DNA of 64,000 nt from Lacrimispora sp. BS-2. Lineage in GTDB: Bacteria > Bacillota > Clostridia > Lachnospirales > Lachnospiraceae. A program made the position numbers and the translations under genes. The stretch is from assembly GCF_040207125.1 (NCBI RefSeq), contig NZ_CP157940.1:868001-932000 (forward strand), read 5' to 3'. Of this stretch, positions 16,380 through 24,478 are shown in pieces. Position 1 is the stretch's first letter. The number at the start of each line of letters is the position of its first letter. The notes beneath the pieces were generated by a model, which made no database searches, was not told the origin of the DNA, and saw only the letters and a program-made list of their open reading frames with translations.

Positions 16380-17066
16380 ATGGAACAAAGGAATCAAGAG
16401 GGATTAACAGAAAAAGAGTTTCTTTTGCAGTACCGCCCGGGGAATTATGAACGCCCGTCGGTGACCGTGGATATGCTGATTTTTACGGTGGATGAGGAGG
16501 AGATGGAAACAGAAATCCTGCTCATTAAGCGAAAAGATCATCCCTGCATCGGACAGTGGGCAATTCCGGGAGGTTTTGTAAATGTAGATGAATCCCTGGA
16601 GGCCGCAGCAGCCAGAGAGCTTGAAGAAGAGACTGGCTTACAAGGTATTTGCCTGGAACAGCTTTATACATGGGGGAACGTGAAGCGTGATCCCAGAACA
16701 AGAGTCATCTCAGTATCCTATATGGCCGCAGTGCCGAAGGACCAGCTGACACCAAAGGCCGGAGATGACGCCGCAGAGGCCCGTTGGTTCCAGGTAAAGA
16801 AAAAGAAGCTTTCTGAACTGGAGAATGGAGCCACCTATGCACTTACCGTTGAAAATGAAGAAGAACATATTTTTATGAGTTATCGGGTTACAGAAACCTA
16901 TGAGCGTCAGGGAATGATGTGGAAAAAGGAGACGGAGACCGATCTTTTACCGGCCATTGACGTGCTGGATCAGGAAAAGCTGGCATTTGACCATGCTGAG
17001 ATCTTAAACGTGGCAATGGACAGGTTGGAAGAATTAGAAAAGGAATACAGAGAGCAGATTTTTTAG
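16380..17066 (+). CDS. Nudix hydrolase, ADP-ribose pyrophosphatase-like
   Basis: 228 residues. The Nudix box begins GGFVNVDESLEAAAAREL and ends EEETGL, with all metal-binding glutamates (GX5EX7REUXEEXGU). The N-terminal MLIFTVDEEE and the WAIPGGFV strand are like ADP-ribose and NAD-related Nudix proteins. A C-terminal part of about 90 residues (from YALTVENEEEHIFMSY on) resembles no catalytic domain I recognise, and it lacks an evident DNA-binding helix as in NrtR. It probably hydrolyses a nucleoside diphosphate derivative in the cytoplasm. A terminator follows immediately. Confidence 0.85.
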   Translation: MEQRNQEGLTEKEFLLQYRPGNYERPSVTVDMLIFTVDEEEMETEILLIKRKDHPCIGQWAIPGGFVNVDESLEAAAARELEEETGLQGICLEQLYTWGNVKRDPRTRVISVSYMAAVPKDQLTPKAGDDAAEARWFQVKKKKLSELENGATYALTVENEEEHIFMSYRVTETYERQGMMWKKETETDLLPAIDVLDQEKLAFDHAEILNVAMDRLEELEKEYREQIF

Positions 17067-17072
17067 CAGATT

Positions 17073-17100
17073 ACACCGCCTGAGCAGGGCGGTGTTTTAT
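17073..17100 (+). terminator. Intrinsic terminator after the Nudix gene
   Basis: A perfect 8-bp stem ACACCGCC (17073-17080) / GGCGGTGT (17088-17095) with a 7-nt loop, followed by TTTATTTATTT. Confidence 0.85.
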
Positions 17101-17215
17101 TTATTTAATTTGTTAAAGTTTGTAAGAAAATTTTAATCGGAAAATTCTGGATTTTATGCTATACTGTTGTAAGAAATCATACTAGCATGCAGAAATATAC
17201 AGGAGATGACAGGAT

Positions 17216-18499
17216 ATGGCAAAAAAATCGTGCAGGCTGTGGAGCCTGGTAATCAGTATCAGCATTCTTGCGTCAATACCATCATACGGGGAAATGCCCA
17301 TAATACAGCCTTTTCCGGGAACTTCGGGTCAGACAGGGACCGTAAGCGGACCCGCAGGCAGTACGGCCGGTGAGATCGGGCCGGGAATCAACAACGGAGC
17401 CGGCGCAGGAAGTGCTCAGACGGGAGATACCCCAAATGCCGGGGGAACGTTGCCTGCGGACATAAAACAGCCGGAAATTCAGTCAGAAGGCGCGGTTCTT
17501 ATGGACGCGTCTACAGGAACCCTGCTTTATTCAAAAAATGGGGAAACAAGATATTATCCTGCCAGCATTACAAAACTTATGACAGCCCTTCTTGTTGTAG
17601 AAAAAAGTAATTTGTCAGAGACCGTGACCTTTTCAAAAGCTGCCACTACAAACCTGGAATCAGGCGCAGTAACGCTGGGGCTTACAGAAGGAGACAAGCT
17701 GACAGTGGAGCAGAGCCTCTATGGTCTTATGCTAAAATCAGCCAATGAAGTGGCCAATGGTCTGGCAGAGCACGTTTCAGGAAGTGTCGGCGCTTTTTCT
17801 GCTCTGATGAATGCCAGGGCAAAGGAACTTGGCTGCACTGGAACCAATTTTGTCAATCCCAATGGACTTAACAGCTCCAGCCATTATACCACACCTCACG
17901 ATATGGCCCTTATTGCCAGGGCGGCATACCAGAATGAAACCGTACGAAAGGTGTCCTCCACCTTAAGTTACCAGATACCGGCCACAAAGAAGGCTTCGGC
18001 CAGAACGGTGACCATGGGCCATAAAATGATTAATCCGGGAGATTCCAGATATTATCCGGGAGTGATCGGAGGAAAGACCGGCTATACTTCCCTGGCCGGC
18101 AATACACTGGTCACCTGCGTGGAAAAGAACGGAGTCCGGCTGATTGCGGTCATCATGAAGAGTAAATCCACTCATTATGAGGATACAAAATCCCTTTTGG
18201 ATTATGGTTTTGCTTTAAAGGCAGCGGGAGGGCTGACAGCACAGACTTCTTCCCAGGGCTGGGTCCAGGAAGGTTCTAAATGGTATTATAGAAAACAGGA
18301 TGGAAAAAAGGCCGGCAATGAGTGGCTGAAAATAGACGGGGTTTACTACTGGTTTGGCACAGACTCTGTCATGGCGGCAAGCCGCTGGGTGGAGAGCAAC
18401 GGAAAATGGTATTATCTGGGGGCCAATGGAGCCATGCTTAAGGATACCATTACGCCCGACGGATACCGTCTTGATTCTTCAGGCGCCTGGATCCGGTAG
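17216..18499 (+). CDS. D-alanyl-D-alanine carboxypeptidase with C-terminal wall-binding repeats
   Basis: 427 residues. A signal peptide (about 1-28) is followed by a Gly/Thr/Ala-rich linker to residue 85. A peptidase S11 penicillin-binding domain follows: the active-site SxxK is ASITKLMT, the second motif is KSANEV (SxN) and the third is GGKTGYTSLAG (KTG). The last 90 residues hold aromatic repeats of the choline/glucan-binding type (GWVQEGSKWYYRKQDGKKAG, then KWYYLGANGAML), which anchor the enzyme to the wall. It trims the terminal D-Ala of peptidoglycan stem peptides outside the cell. The usual PBP5-type C-terminal amphipathic anchor is replaced here by these repeats. Confidence 0.92.
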   Translation: MAKKSCRLWSLVISISILASIPSYGEMPIIQPFPGTSGQTGTVSGPAGSTAGEIGPGINNGAGAGSAQTGDTPNAGGTLPADIKQPEIQSEGAVLMDASTGTLLYSKNGETRYYPASITKLMTALLVVEKSNLSETVTFSKAATTNLESGAVTLGLTEGDKLTVEQSLYGLMLKSANEVANGLAEHVSGSVGAFSALMNARAKELGCTGTNFVNPNGLNSSSHYTTPHDMALIARAAYQNETVRKVSSTLSYQIPATKKASARTVTMGHKMINPGDSRYYPGVIGGKTGYTSLAGNTLVTCVEKNGVRLIAVIMKSKSTHYEDTKSLLDYGFALKAAGGLTAQTSSQGWVQEGSKWYYRKQDGKKAGNEWLKIDGVYYWFGTDSVMAASRWVESNGKWYYLGANGAMLKDTITPDGYRLDSSGAWIR

Positions 18500-18513
18500 A
18501 AAGATGGGGTTTT

Positions 18514-18552
18514 TGGCATAGAAAAAGAGCCTATAGGCTCTTTTTCTATGCC
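18514..18552. terminator. Perfect bidirectional terminator
   Basis: The 17-bp palindromic arms GGCATAGAAAAAGAGCC (18514-18530) and GGCTCTTTTTCTATGCC (18535 on) have a TATA-like loop and flanking T/A tracts, so it works for both strands. Its right arm overlaps the last codons of the minus-strand XRE gene. Confidence 0.85.
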
Positions 18553-18821
18553 AAATCCTCTGGTGGAGCAGTGTTCTGTTCTGCTTTCGGCTCGCTTTCT
18601 TTTTGCAGGGTTACTTCGCTTATATCGGCCCGGTACTCCATGATTTCTTCCACGTCACAGTCCAGAATTCTGCAGAGCATGTCTATGGTATGAGTGGAAA
18701 CGAAGTTATTTTTCTTAAGCCGTCCGATTTGCCCCGCACTGACCTTGCAGTATTTGATCAAATGATACTGGCTGATGTTTTTCTTTTTCATGGTTTCCCA
18801 CAGTCTGTCATAAACGATCAT
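18546..18821 (-). CDS. XRE-family helix-turn-helix regulator
   Basis: 91 residues. A Cro/C1-type HTH covers residues 5-63: the turn and recognition helix lie in YHLIKYCKVSAGQIGRLKKN, and STHTIDMLCRILDCDVEEIM is the typical final helix of small Firmicute XRE regulators. The remaining 28 residues are charged, disordered and proline-containing. It is alone on its strand, next to a small membrane protein transcribed the other way, which it could regulate. No phage or toxin genes are nearby. Confidence 0.85.
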   Translation of the reverse strand: MIVYDRLWETMKKKNISQYHLIKYCKVSAGQIGRLKKNNFVSTHTIDMLCRILDCDVEEIMEYRADISEVTLQKESEPKAEQNTAPPEDLA

Positions 18822-18914
18822 GATTTATCACCTCTGGCTTAATTAAACCTTGATTATCCGGTATTGCATATTATCCATAAGTGGTTTATATTATGGGAAA
18901 GGAGGAATATACCA

Positions 18915-19133
18915 ATGAAAAAAAAGATATTTAGCGCAATTTTTTATTTTATTTGCTTTTTTGCTCTCTGTAAATCCATCTACCGTCTTGCGTTTACAGT
19001 ACCGCCGACTCCGGGAACGCCAGGTTACCAGGAATATTTATACGGTACCATAGTCATGAGCATTGGCATCGGACTCATGGTAATCATACCCAATCTCATC
19101 ATTGAATATCTGGTGGGTAACTGGACCTCTTAG
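18915..19133 (+). CDS. Small membrane protein of unknown function
   Basis: The ATG at 18915 is chosen for its strong AAAGGAGG site; the longer frame begins at 18864 without one. The 72-residue protein has two hydrophobic segments (FSAIFYFICFFALC and TIVMSIGIGLMVIIPNLIIE) separated by a proline-rich loop VPPTPGTPGYQEY. I recognise no family. It may be an assembly or sensor partner, but nothing in the neighbourhood (XRE regulator on one side, phosphoesterase on the other) defines a role. Confidence 0.65.
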   Translation: MKKKIFSAIFYFICFFALCKSIYRLAFTVPPTPGTPGYQEYLYGTIVMSIGIGLMVIIPNLIIEYLVGNWTS

Positions 19134-19211
19134 ACTTGACTCAGGCAGGTCCTTCATTGTATGATGAACACAAAGCAAGAAAAAGATTGATGGAAGAAGA
19201 GGAAGATTCAG

Positions 19212-20063
19212 ATGGGGGTTACTGCCGTAGCTTTTTGCGCCGCACTGGGCGCAGGCTTGTATTTGCGTTCTGAATATGAAAAAGAACAGCTTTCCGTGGA
19301 GAGAACTGTTTTGAAAAGTGCTAAGATCAGAACGGACCGTACTATAGTATTCCTTTCTGATCTTCACGAACACCGGTTTGGCGATGGCAATGAAAGGCTT
19401 CTGGCCGCAGTGGCTGAGGCGGCACCTGACCTTGTGCTTGTGGGCGGCGATATGATCACCAGCAAGGGCAGAGCGGATACTGCTGTTTCATTAGAGCTTA
19501 TGGAAAAACTGGCAGAAAGGTACCCCGTCATTTGCGGCAATGGCAATCATGAGAACCGGCTGCTTTGGGAACGCAAGGTATATGGTGAAGCATACGAGGC
19601 TTATGTGGGCAGTTTAAAAAAGCTTGGAATCAAAATTCTGGATAACCGGACAGAATTATATGGGCAGGATATAGCTGTTACCGGGATTGATCTGGAGGCG
19701 GGGGTTTACCGGAAGTTCCGTCCGGATGATTTAACTGAGAAGGAGATAGAACAAAAGGTGGGGGAGGCATCTAAGGAGCGGTTTCAGATTCTGCTTTGCC
19801 ATTCTCCTCTTTATTTTCCTTCATGCAGAAGCTGGGGGGCAGATTTGACCCTATCCGGCCATTTTCATGGAGGGACCATAAGGCTCCCGTATCTTGGAGG
19901 GGTCATGACGCCTCAATACCAGTTTTTCCTGCCGTACTGTGCCGGTGAGTTCCGGTCAGATGGAAAAGATATGATCGTGAGCAGGGGGCTTGGGACCCAT
20001 TCCGTAAACATCCGCTTAAACAACAAGCCTCAGGTGGTAGTTGTGGATTTAAAAAGGAAATAG
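19212..20063 (+). CDS. Membrane-anchored metallophosphoesterase
   Basis: 283 residues with a hydrophobic N-terminal anchor (about 1-18). The calcineurin-like metal-binding motifs follow in order: SDLHEHRFG, VGGDMITSKG, GNGNHENR, LLCHSP and SGHFHGGTIRLP. This arrangement matches the YkuE/UDP-diacylglucosamine-type phosphoesterases of Firmicutes, which are extracytoplasmic or membrane-associated. GAGGAAG lies six bases before the ATG, and an in-frame TGA shortly upstream excludes a longer start. The substrate is unknown. Confidence 0.87.
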   Translation: MGVTAVAFCAALGAGLYLRSEYEKEQLSVERTVLKSAKIRTDRTIVFLSDLHEHRFGDGNERLLAAVAEAAPDLVLVGGDMITSKGRADTAVSLELMEKLAERYPVICGNGNHENRLLWERKVYGEAYEAYVGSLKKLGIKILDNRTELYGQDIAVTGIDLEAGVYRKFRPDDLTEKEIEQKVGEASKERFQILLCHSPLYFPSCRSWGADLTLSGHFHGGTIRLPYLGGVMTPQYQFFLPYCAGEFRSDGKDMIVSRGLGTHSVNIRLNNKPQVVVVDLKRK

Positions 20064-20155
20064 GAAATAGTTTTTGGGCCAGCCGTATATTTACAGATGA
20101 AGAAGGATTTGATATACTGATCAAAGGCATGTTTTAATCTGCCTTGGAGGATTTT

Positions 20156-21073
20156 ATGGGAATCTCTTATAAACTGGATAATTTCGAGGGGCCGCTGGAT
20201 TTGCTGCTTCATCTGATCGACAAGAACAAGGTGAATATTTACGACATTCCCATCGCGGCGATTACAGAGCAGTATCTGGACTATGTAAATCACATGGAAA
20301 CAGAGGATTTAAACATTGTCAGCGAATTTCTGGTCATGGCAGCGACCCTCATTGATATAAAGGCGCGCATGCTGCTTCCCAGGGAAACCAACGAGGAAGG
20401 CGAGGAGGAAGATCCCAGGGCCGAACTTGTGGCACGTCTTTTGGAATACAAATATTATAAATATATGTCTTTGGAGCTTAAGGACCGGGAAGTTGGGGCG
20501 GAACGACTGCTGTACAAATTCCCTTCCATTCCTCCGGAAGTGGCAAAGTACGAGCCTCCGGTGGATTTGGACAAGCTGCTTGACGGGCTTACCCTGGCAA
20601 AGCTCCAGGAGATTTTCCGGGCGGTCACGAAACGGAAGTCTGATCGTGTGGATCCTATCCGAAGCCGGTTTGGCAACATCAGGAGAGAATCCATAAGCCT
20701 GGAGGATAAGATAAAATCGGTCATGGATTATGCAAGAGAGCACCGGAAATTTTCTTTCCGCGGGCTGCTTGAGAGGCAGCCGGACCGGACCCTTGTTGTT
20801 GTTACATTTTTAGCGCTTCTGGAGCTCATGAAGATCGGCAAGATCACGCTGACCCAGGAGCATTTGTTTGATGATATGCTCATTGAAACCCTGGAGCCGG
20901 AAGGGGCGGAAGGGGAACTGGATTTGTCGGAACTTCAGGAGGAAACCCCTTCCGAGGATACCCCTGCCAGGGATACCTTTATGCCAGGAAAGCAGGGCGG
21001 GAAAGAGGAAACCCCTTCCAGGGATACCTTTATGCCCAGAAAGCAGGGCAGGAAAGAGGAAAGTGATGGATAA
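20156..21073 (+). CDS. scpA: Segregation and condensation protein A
   Basis: ATG at 20156 is preferred to the in-frame TTG at 20144 because TTGGAGG then serves as the ribosome binding site. ScpA is the kleisin of the SMC condensin complex. The N-terminus KLDNFEGPLDLLLHLI is the SMC-neck binding domain, followed by VSEFLVMAATLIDIKARMLL. The C-terminal winged helix ends about residue 255, near LFDDMLIETLEPEG. An unusual extra tail of about 45 residues follows, made of two copies of a 17-residue unit that includes RDTFMP. scpB overlaps it. The tail is not part of normal ScpA and looks like an inserted repeat. Confidence 0.92.
   Translation: MGISYKLDNFEGPLDLLLHLIDKNKVNIYDIPIAAITEQYLDYVNHMETEDLNIVSEFLVMAATLIDIKARMLLPRETNEEGEEEDPRAELVARLLEYKYYKYMSLELKDREVGAERLLYKFPSIPPEVAKYEPPVDLDKLLDGLTLAKLQEIFRAVTKRKSDRVDPIRSRFGNIRRESISLEDKIKSVMDYAREHRKFSFRGLLERQPDRTLVVVTFLALLELMKIGKITLTQEHLFDDMLIETLEPEGAEGELDLSELQEETPSEDTPARDTFMPGKQGGKEETPSRDTFMPRKQGRKEESDG
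20961..21062 (+). repeat. 51-bp tandem repeat inside the scpA 3' end
   Basis: Two direct copies with a 51-base period (GGATACCTTTATGCC at 20971 and 21022) encode TPARDTFMPGKQGGKEE and TPSRDTFMPRKQGRKEE. Each unit has TGCC...GGGC complementarity. A third related copy occurs in the lipid kinase gene at 39345-39382 (CTTTATGCCCGGAAAGC followed by GGGCAGGAAAGAGGAAA). Confidence 0.75.
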
Positions 21074-21713
21074 GGAAGTTCTTTTGGCAGACGGGCAAAA
21101 GAAGAGCACAAAAGAAGAAAAGGTATGGGAAGCCGTGATTGAGGCGGTTCTCTTTACCATGGGGAATTCCGTTGAACTTAAGGCTCTGGCAGCTGCCATC
21201 GGCCAGGATGAGGCCACGGCAAAGGAGGCGGTTCTCCGTTTGATGAAGCGCTATGATACGGGGAAAAGAGGGGTGCAGATTCTTGAACTGGAAAACAGCT
21301 ACCAGATGTGCACCCGGCCTGAGTACTACGAGAACTTGATCCGTGTGGCATCTGCGCCTAAAAAACAGGTTCTTACGGATGTGGTTTTAGAGACCCTGTC
21401 CATCATAGCCTACAAGCAGCCTGTAACAAAGCTTGAAATAGAGAAGATCCGGGGCGTCAAATCGGATCATGCGGTCAATAAACTGGTGGAATACAACCTG
21501 GTATATGAAGTGGGGCGCTTAGATGCCCCTGGACGTCCGGCATTATTTGCCACCACAGAGGAATTTTTAAGAAGATTTGGTATCGGATCCACCCAGAATC
21601 TTCCGGTTGCTGACCCTGTTGTGGCGGCTGAGATACGGATGGAAGTGGAAGAGGAGCTTTCTGAAAGCGGCGATCTGATTCCGGCGGAAGATAAAAAAGA
21701 TGATAACATTTAG
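21066..21713 (+). CDS. scpB: Segregation and condensation protein B
   Basis: The start at 21066 overlaps the scpA stop by eight bases and has GAAAGAGGAAAG upstream; a longer frame would overlap scpA far more. The 215-residue protein has the two winged-helix domains of Scp[21 protein letters not shown] at the first and a conserved [20 protein letters not shown] in the second, with the family motif [20 protein letters not shown]. It binds ScpA and SMC in chromosome condensation. The acidic C-terminus is not conserved. It is cotranscribed with scpA and probably with dut. Confidence 0.92.
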   Translation: MDKEVLLADGQKKSTKEEKVWEAVIEAVLFTMGNSVELKALAAAIGQDEATAKEAVLRLMKRYDTGKRGVQILELENSYQMCTRPEYYENLIRVASAPKKQVLTDVVLETLSIIAYKQPVTKLEIEKIRGVKSDHAVNKLVEYNLVYEVGRLDAPGRPALFATTEEFLRRFGIGSTQNLPVADPVVAAEIRMEVEEELSESGDLIPAEDKKDDNI

Positions 21714-21724
21714 GAGGAAAAAAG

Positions 21725-22162
21725 GTGACACAAGCCATAAGAATAAAATATTTTACTGATAAAATCGAACGTTTACGCTACATAGACGGGAAATCCGACT
21801 GGATTGACCTGCGGGCGGCACAGGAAGTGGAGATAAAGGCAGGCGAGTTCAAGCTGATCCCTCTGGGGATTGCCATGGAACTTCCGGCCGGATTTGAAGC
21901 CCATGTGGTTCCAAGAAGCAGCACGTTTAAAAATTACGGTGTGATCCAGACTAACAGCATGGGAATCATTGATGAAACATACTGCGGTGATAATGACCAG
22001 TGGTTCTTCCCGGCCTATGCGCTCCGGGATACGGTTATTCATGTAAATGACCGCATCTGCCAGTTCCGTATTATGGAGCATCAGCCTGCCTTATGTTTTG
22101 AAGAAGTGGAACTTTTAGGGCATGAGGACCGTGGCGGCCATGGAAGCACGGGAAAACAATAA
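21725..22162 (+). CDS. dut: Deoxyuridine triphosphatase (dUTPase)
   Basis: 145 residues starting with GTG at 21725 after GGAGGAAAA. All five trimeric dUTPase motifs are recognisable: the early [11 protein letters not shown], the uracil-binding [12 protein letters not shown], the [12 protein letters not shown] catalytic aspartate segment, RICQFRIM and the glycine-rich C-terminal RGGHGSTG. It removes dUTP and provides dUMP for dTMP synthesis. Motif 5 has His where Phe is usual. It lies in the scpA-scpB-dut-hflX transcript. Confidence 0.88.
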   Translation: MTQAIRIKYFTDKIERLRYIDGKSDWIDLRAAQEVEIKAGEFKLIPLGIAMELPAGFEAHVVPRSSTFKNYGVIQTNSMGIIDETYCGDNDQWFFPAYALRDTVIHVNDRICQFRIMEHQPALCFEEVELLGHEDRGGHGSTGKQ

Positions 22163-22199
22163 ATTCTTGAATTGAACTTCCTTAAAAGGAGATAATAGC

Positions 22200-22979
22200 A
22201 TGAGAAGAAAGACAGGTTACGGGACTGTAATCCTTGGACTTGCACTGGCAGTTGTCATAGCAGCAGGCGGCTGCGGGAAAAAGGAAAACAAATATTCTTA
22301 CCGGGCCGCGGGAATCGAAGCTCTTGACCAGGGCAACTATGACAGTGCCGTGGAAGCCTTTGACCAGGCCATCAATTCCTCCAAAGGACTGGTAGGAAAG
22401 TTTGATGTGGATGTGTTAAAGTACAGGGCAGAAGCCGAATACCTGGCAGGGGATTATTCTTCCGCTGCAGACACCTATGGCATACTCATAAAGGTAGACC
22501 GTGAGCGGCCGGAATATTTAAATCTGCGTTCCGTTTCCAGAGCAGGGGCCGGAGATTTAAACGGTGCCATAGAAGACTATAAGCGAAGTGCTGAACTGGA
22601 TGCCGAAAAGAAAGCGCCGGGCAGGCTGAAAGCCTTGCTGGCCGCAGGGGCGGCCATGGAAAAGGCAGGAACGGCATCTGATGCCATGAGCCTCTATGAG
22701 GAAGCCCTTAAGGGCGGGGAAGAAAGCGCCCAGCTTTATAACCGGATAGGCTTATGCAAGATGTCCGGAGAGGACTGGGATGGAGCGGCTGAATACTTTA
22801 ATAAGGGCCTTTCAGCAGCCGACAGTTCAGAGGTTCCGGAACTTTTATTTAACCAGGCTGTTGCCAAGGAGCGTAAAGGTGAATTTAAAGCAGCCCTGGA
22901 TCTGATGCAGCAGTATGTCTCAGCCCACGGCCCTGATGAGGAAGCGGAGCGGGAGATCACATTTTTAAAAACAAGATAG
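22200..22979 (+). CDS. TPR-repeat lipoprotein
   Basis: 259 residues with a lipoprotein signal peptide ending in the lipobox AAGGCGK. Several tetratricopeptide repeats follow (YDSAVEAFDQAI near residue 47, DYSSAADTYGILI near 87, DLNGAIEDYKRS near 121, DWDGAAEYFNKGL near 200). It is extracytoplasmic and membrane-tethered, and probably acts as a protein-protein scaffold. No enzymatic domain is present. Its position between dut and hflX suggests only cotranscription. Confidence 0.8.
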   Translation: MRRKTGYGTVILGLALAVVIAAGGCGKKENKYSYRAAGIEALDQGNYDSAVEAFDQAINSSKGLVGKFDVDVLKYRAEAEYLAGDYSSAADTYGILIKVDRERPEYLNLRSVSRAGAGDLNGAIEDYKRSAELDAEKKAPGRLKALLAAGAAMEKAGTASDAMSLYEEALKGGEESAQLYNRIGLCKMSGEDWDGAAEYFNKGLSAADSSEVPELLFNQAVAKERKGEFKAALDLMQQYVSAHGPDEEAEREITFLKTR

Positions 22980-22992
22980 GTTGGAACGATTG

Positions 22993-24264
22993 ATGGCAGA
23001 ACTGATTGAGTTAAAGGAAGTAGAAGAACGGGTGATCCTGGTGGCAGTCAGTACCGGGGATGAGAATGACGGGCAGGCGTCTCTTGATGAGCTGGAAGAA
23101 CTGGTGAAAACGGCAGGAGCCGTTACCGTGGATAAGGTGATCCAGAACCGGGAGAGGATTCATCCGGGGACTTATCTGGGCAAGGGAAAGATTGGGGAAA
23201 TAAAGGACCGCATCTGGGAGCTTGATGCAACCGGAATTGTCTGCGACGATGAATTGTCTCCGGCCCAGCTTCGTAATTTGGAAGAGGCCCTGGATACCAA
23301 GATCATGGACCGGACCATGGTGATTCTGGATATTTTTGCTTCCAGAGCCACGACCAGAGAAGGAAAAATCCAGGTGGAACTGGCTCAGCTAAAGTACCGG
23401 TCAGCCCGTCTGGTTGGCCTTAGAAGTTCCTTATCCCGTCTGGGAGGAGGAATCGGCACCCGGGGACCTGGAGAGAAAAAACTGGAAATGGACCGCCGTC
23501 TGATTCATGACAGGATCGGAATGCTAAAGGCTGATTTAGAGGATGTGAAGCGTCACAGAGAAGTTGTCAGGCAGCAGAGGGATAAAAATCATGTACCGAC
23601 TGCCGCCATCGTTGGCTATACCAATGCCGGGAAATCCACCCTGTTAAACAGGCTTACAGATGCCGGGATACTGGCTGAGGATAAGCTGTTTGCCACCCTG
23701 GATCCCACGACCAGGAATTTAAGCCTGCCAGGCGGTCAGCAGCTCCTTTTAACAGACACCGTAGGATTTATCAGAAAGCTTCCCCATCATTTGATCGAAG
23801 CATTTAAAAGTACCCTGGAGGAAGCCAAATACAGCGATATTATCCTTCATGTGGTGGATTGTTCCAATCCTCAGATGGATATGCAGATGTATGTTGTATA
23901 CGAGACCTTGAGGGAGCTTGGTGTTTGTGATAAGATCATGGTTACCGTGTTCAATAAGATCGACGCGGCAGAGGGCGGCACGATCCTTAAGGATGTTTCT
24001 TCAGACCATCAGGTGAGGATATCCGCTAAAACAGGAGAAGGACTGGATGAACTTTTAAATCTTTTAGAAACCATTCTCAGAAACCAGAAGGTGTATTTAG
24101 AAAAGGTTTATTCCTATAAGGAAGCCGGGAAAATCCAGCTGATCCGCAAATACGGCCAGTTGTTAAAGGAAGAGTATCAGGAAGACGGAATTCTGGTGAA
24201 TGCCTATGTGCCATCGGAACTGTTTGCCTCTCTGGCAAACAATGCCGATGTTGTTGATGATTAA
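22993..24264 (+). CDS. hflX: Ribosome-associated GTPase HflX
   Basis: 423 residues from ATG 22993; an in-frame TTG 12 bases earlier is the alternative start. The N-terminal HflX domain contains NRERIHPGTYLGKGKIGEIK, and a Gly-rich linker SRLGGGIGTRGPGEKKLE precedes the G domain. G1 is GYTNAGKSTLLN, G3 is DTVGFIRKLP and G4 is NKID. HflX splits stalled or hibernating ribosomes. It ends the scpA operon, followed directly by the hairpin upstream of nrdD. Confidence 0.93.
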   Translation: MAELIELKEVEERVILVAVSTGDENDGQASLDELEELVKTAGAVTVDKVIQNRERIHPGTYLGKGKIGEIKDRIWELDATGIVCDDELSPAQLRNLEEALDTKIMDRTMVILDIFASRATTREGKIQVELAQLKYRSARLVGLRSSLSRLGGGIGTRGPGEKKLEMDRRLIHDRIGMLKADLEDVKRHREVVRQQRDKNHVPTAAIVGYTNAGKSTLLNRLTDAGILAEDKLFATLDPTTRNLSLPGGQQLLLTDTVGFIRKLPHHLIEAFKSTLEEAKYSDIILHVVDCSNPQMDMQMYVVYETLRELGVCDKIMVTVFNKIDAAEGGTILKDVSSDHQVRISAKTGEGLDELLNLLETILRNQKVYLEKVYSYKEAGKIQLIRKYGQLLKEEYQEDGILVNAYVPSELFASLANNADVVDD

Positions 24265-24320
24265 AAAAACACAATATGTGGATTGGTGTTAAAAAACCAA
24301 ACTACATATTGTGTTTTTTC
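24264..24320 (+). terminator. Terminator hairpin after hflX
   Basis: AAAAACACAATATGT (24265-24279) pairs perfectly over 15 bp with ACATATTGTGTTTTT (24304-24318), followed by a T/C-rich tract. It immediately follows the hflX stop. The arms also resemble NrdR boxes (see the next entry). Confidence 0.75.
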
Positions 24321-24337
24321 TTTTCTTCTGGTATAAT
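24269..24337 (+). promoter_or_regulatory. nrdD promoter with two candidate NrdR boxes
   Basis: The 16-mers ACACAATATGTGGATT (24269-24284) and AAACTACATATTGTGT (24299-24314) match the remembered NrdR box consensus (about ACACWATATATWGTGT) at 12 and 14 of 16 positions and are 30 bp apart, close to three helical turns. The second covers the -35 hexamer TTGTGT (24309-24314); after a 17-bp spacer comes a perfect -10, TATAAT (24332-24337). This is the arrangement expected for NrdR repression of a ribonucleotide reductase gene. The arms also form the terminator stem, so part of the symmetry has another explanation. Confidence 0.6.
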
Positions 24338-24478
24338 ATACCTGTGAGAAGCCGGCTCTGGCTTCTTGCAAAAGGTGCCGCTTTTGGCACCGTCTATTTA
24401 GTTATAGAAAAGTTATAAGGGGTTTTGCAGAGGAACGCCCTGCTTACCGGGCAGGAAAGTGGAAAGGAGTTTAGTTAT

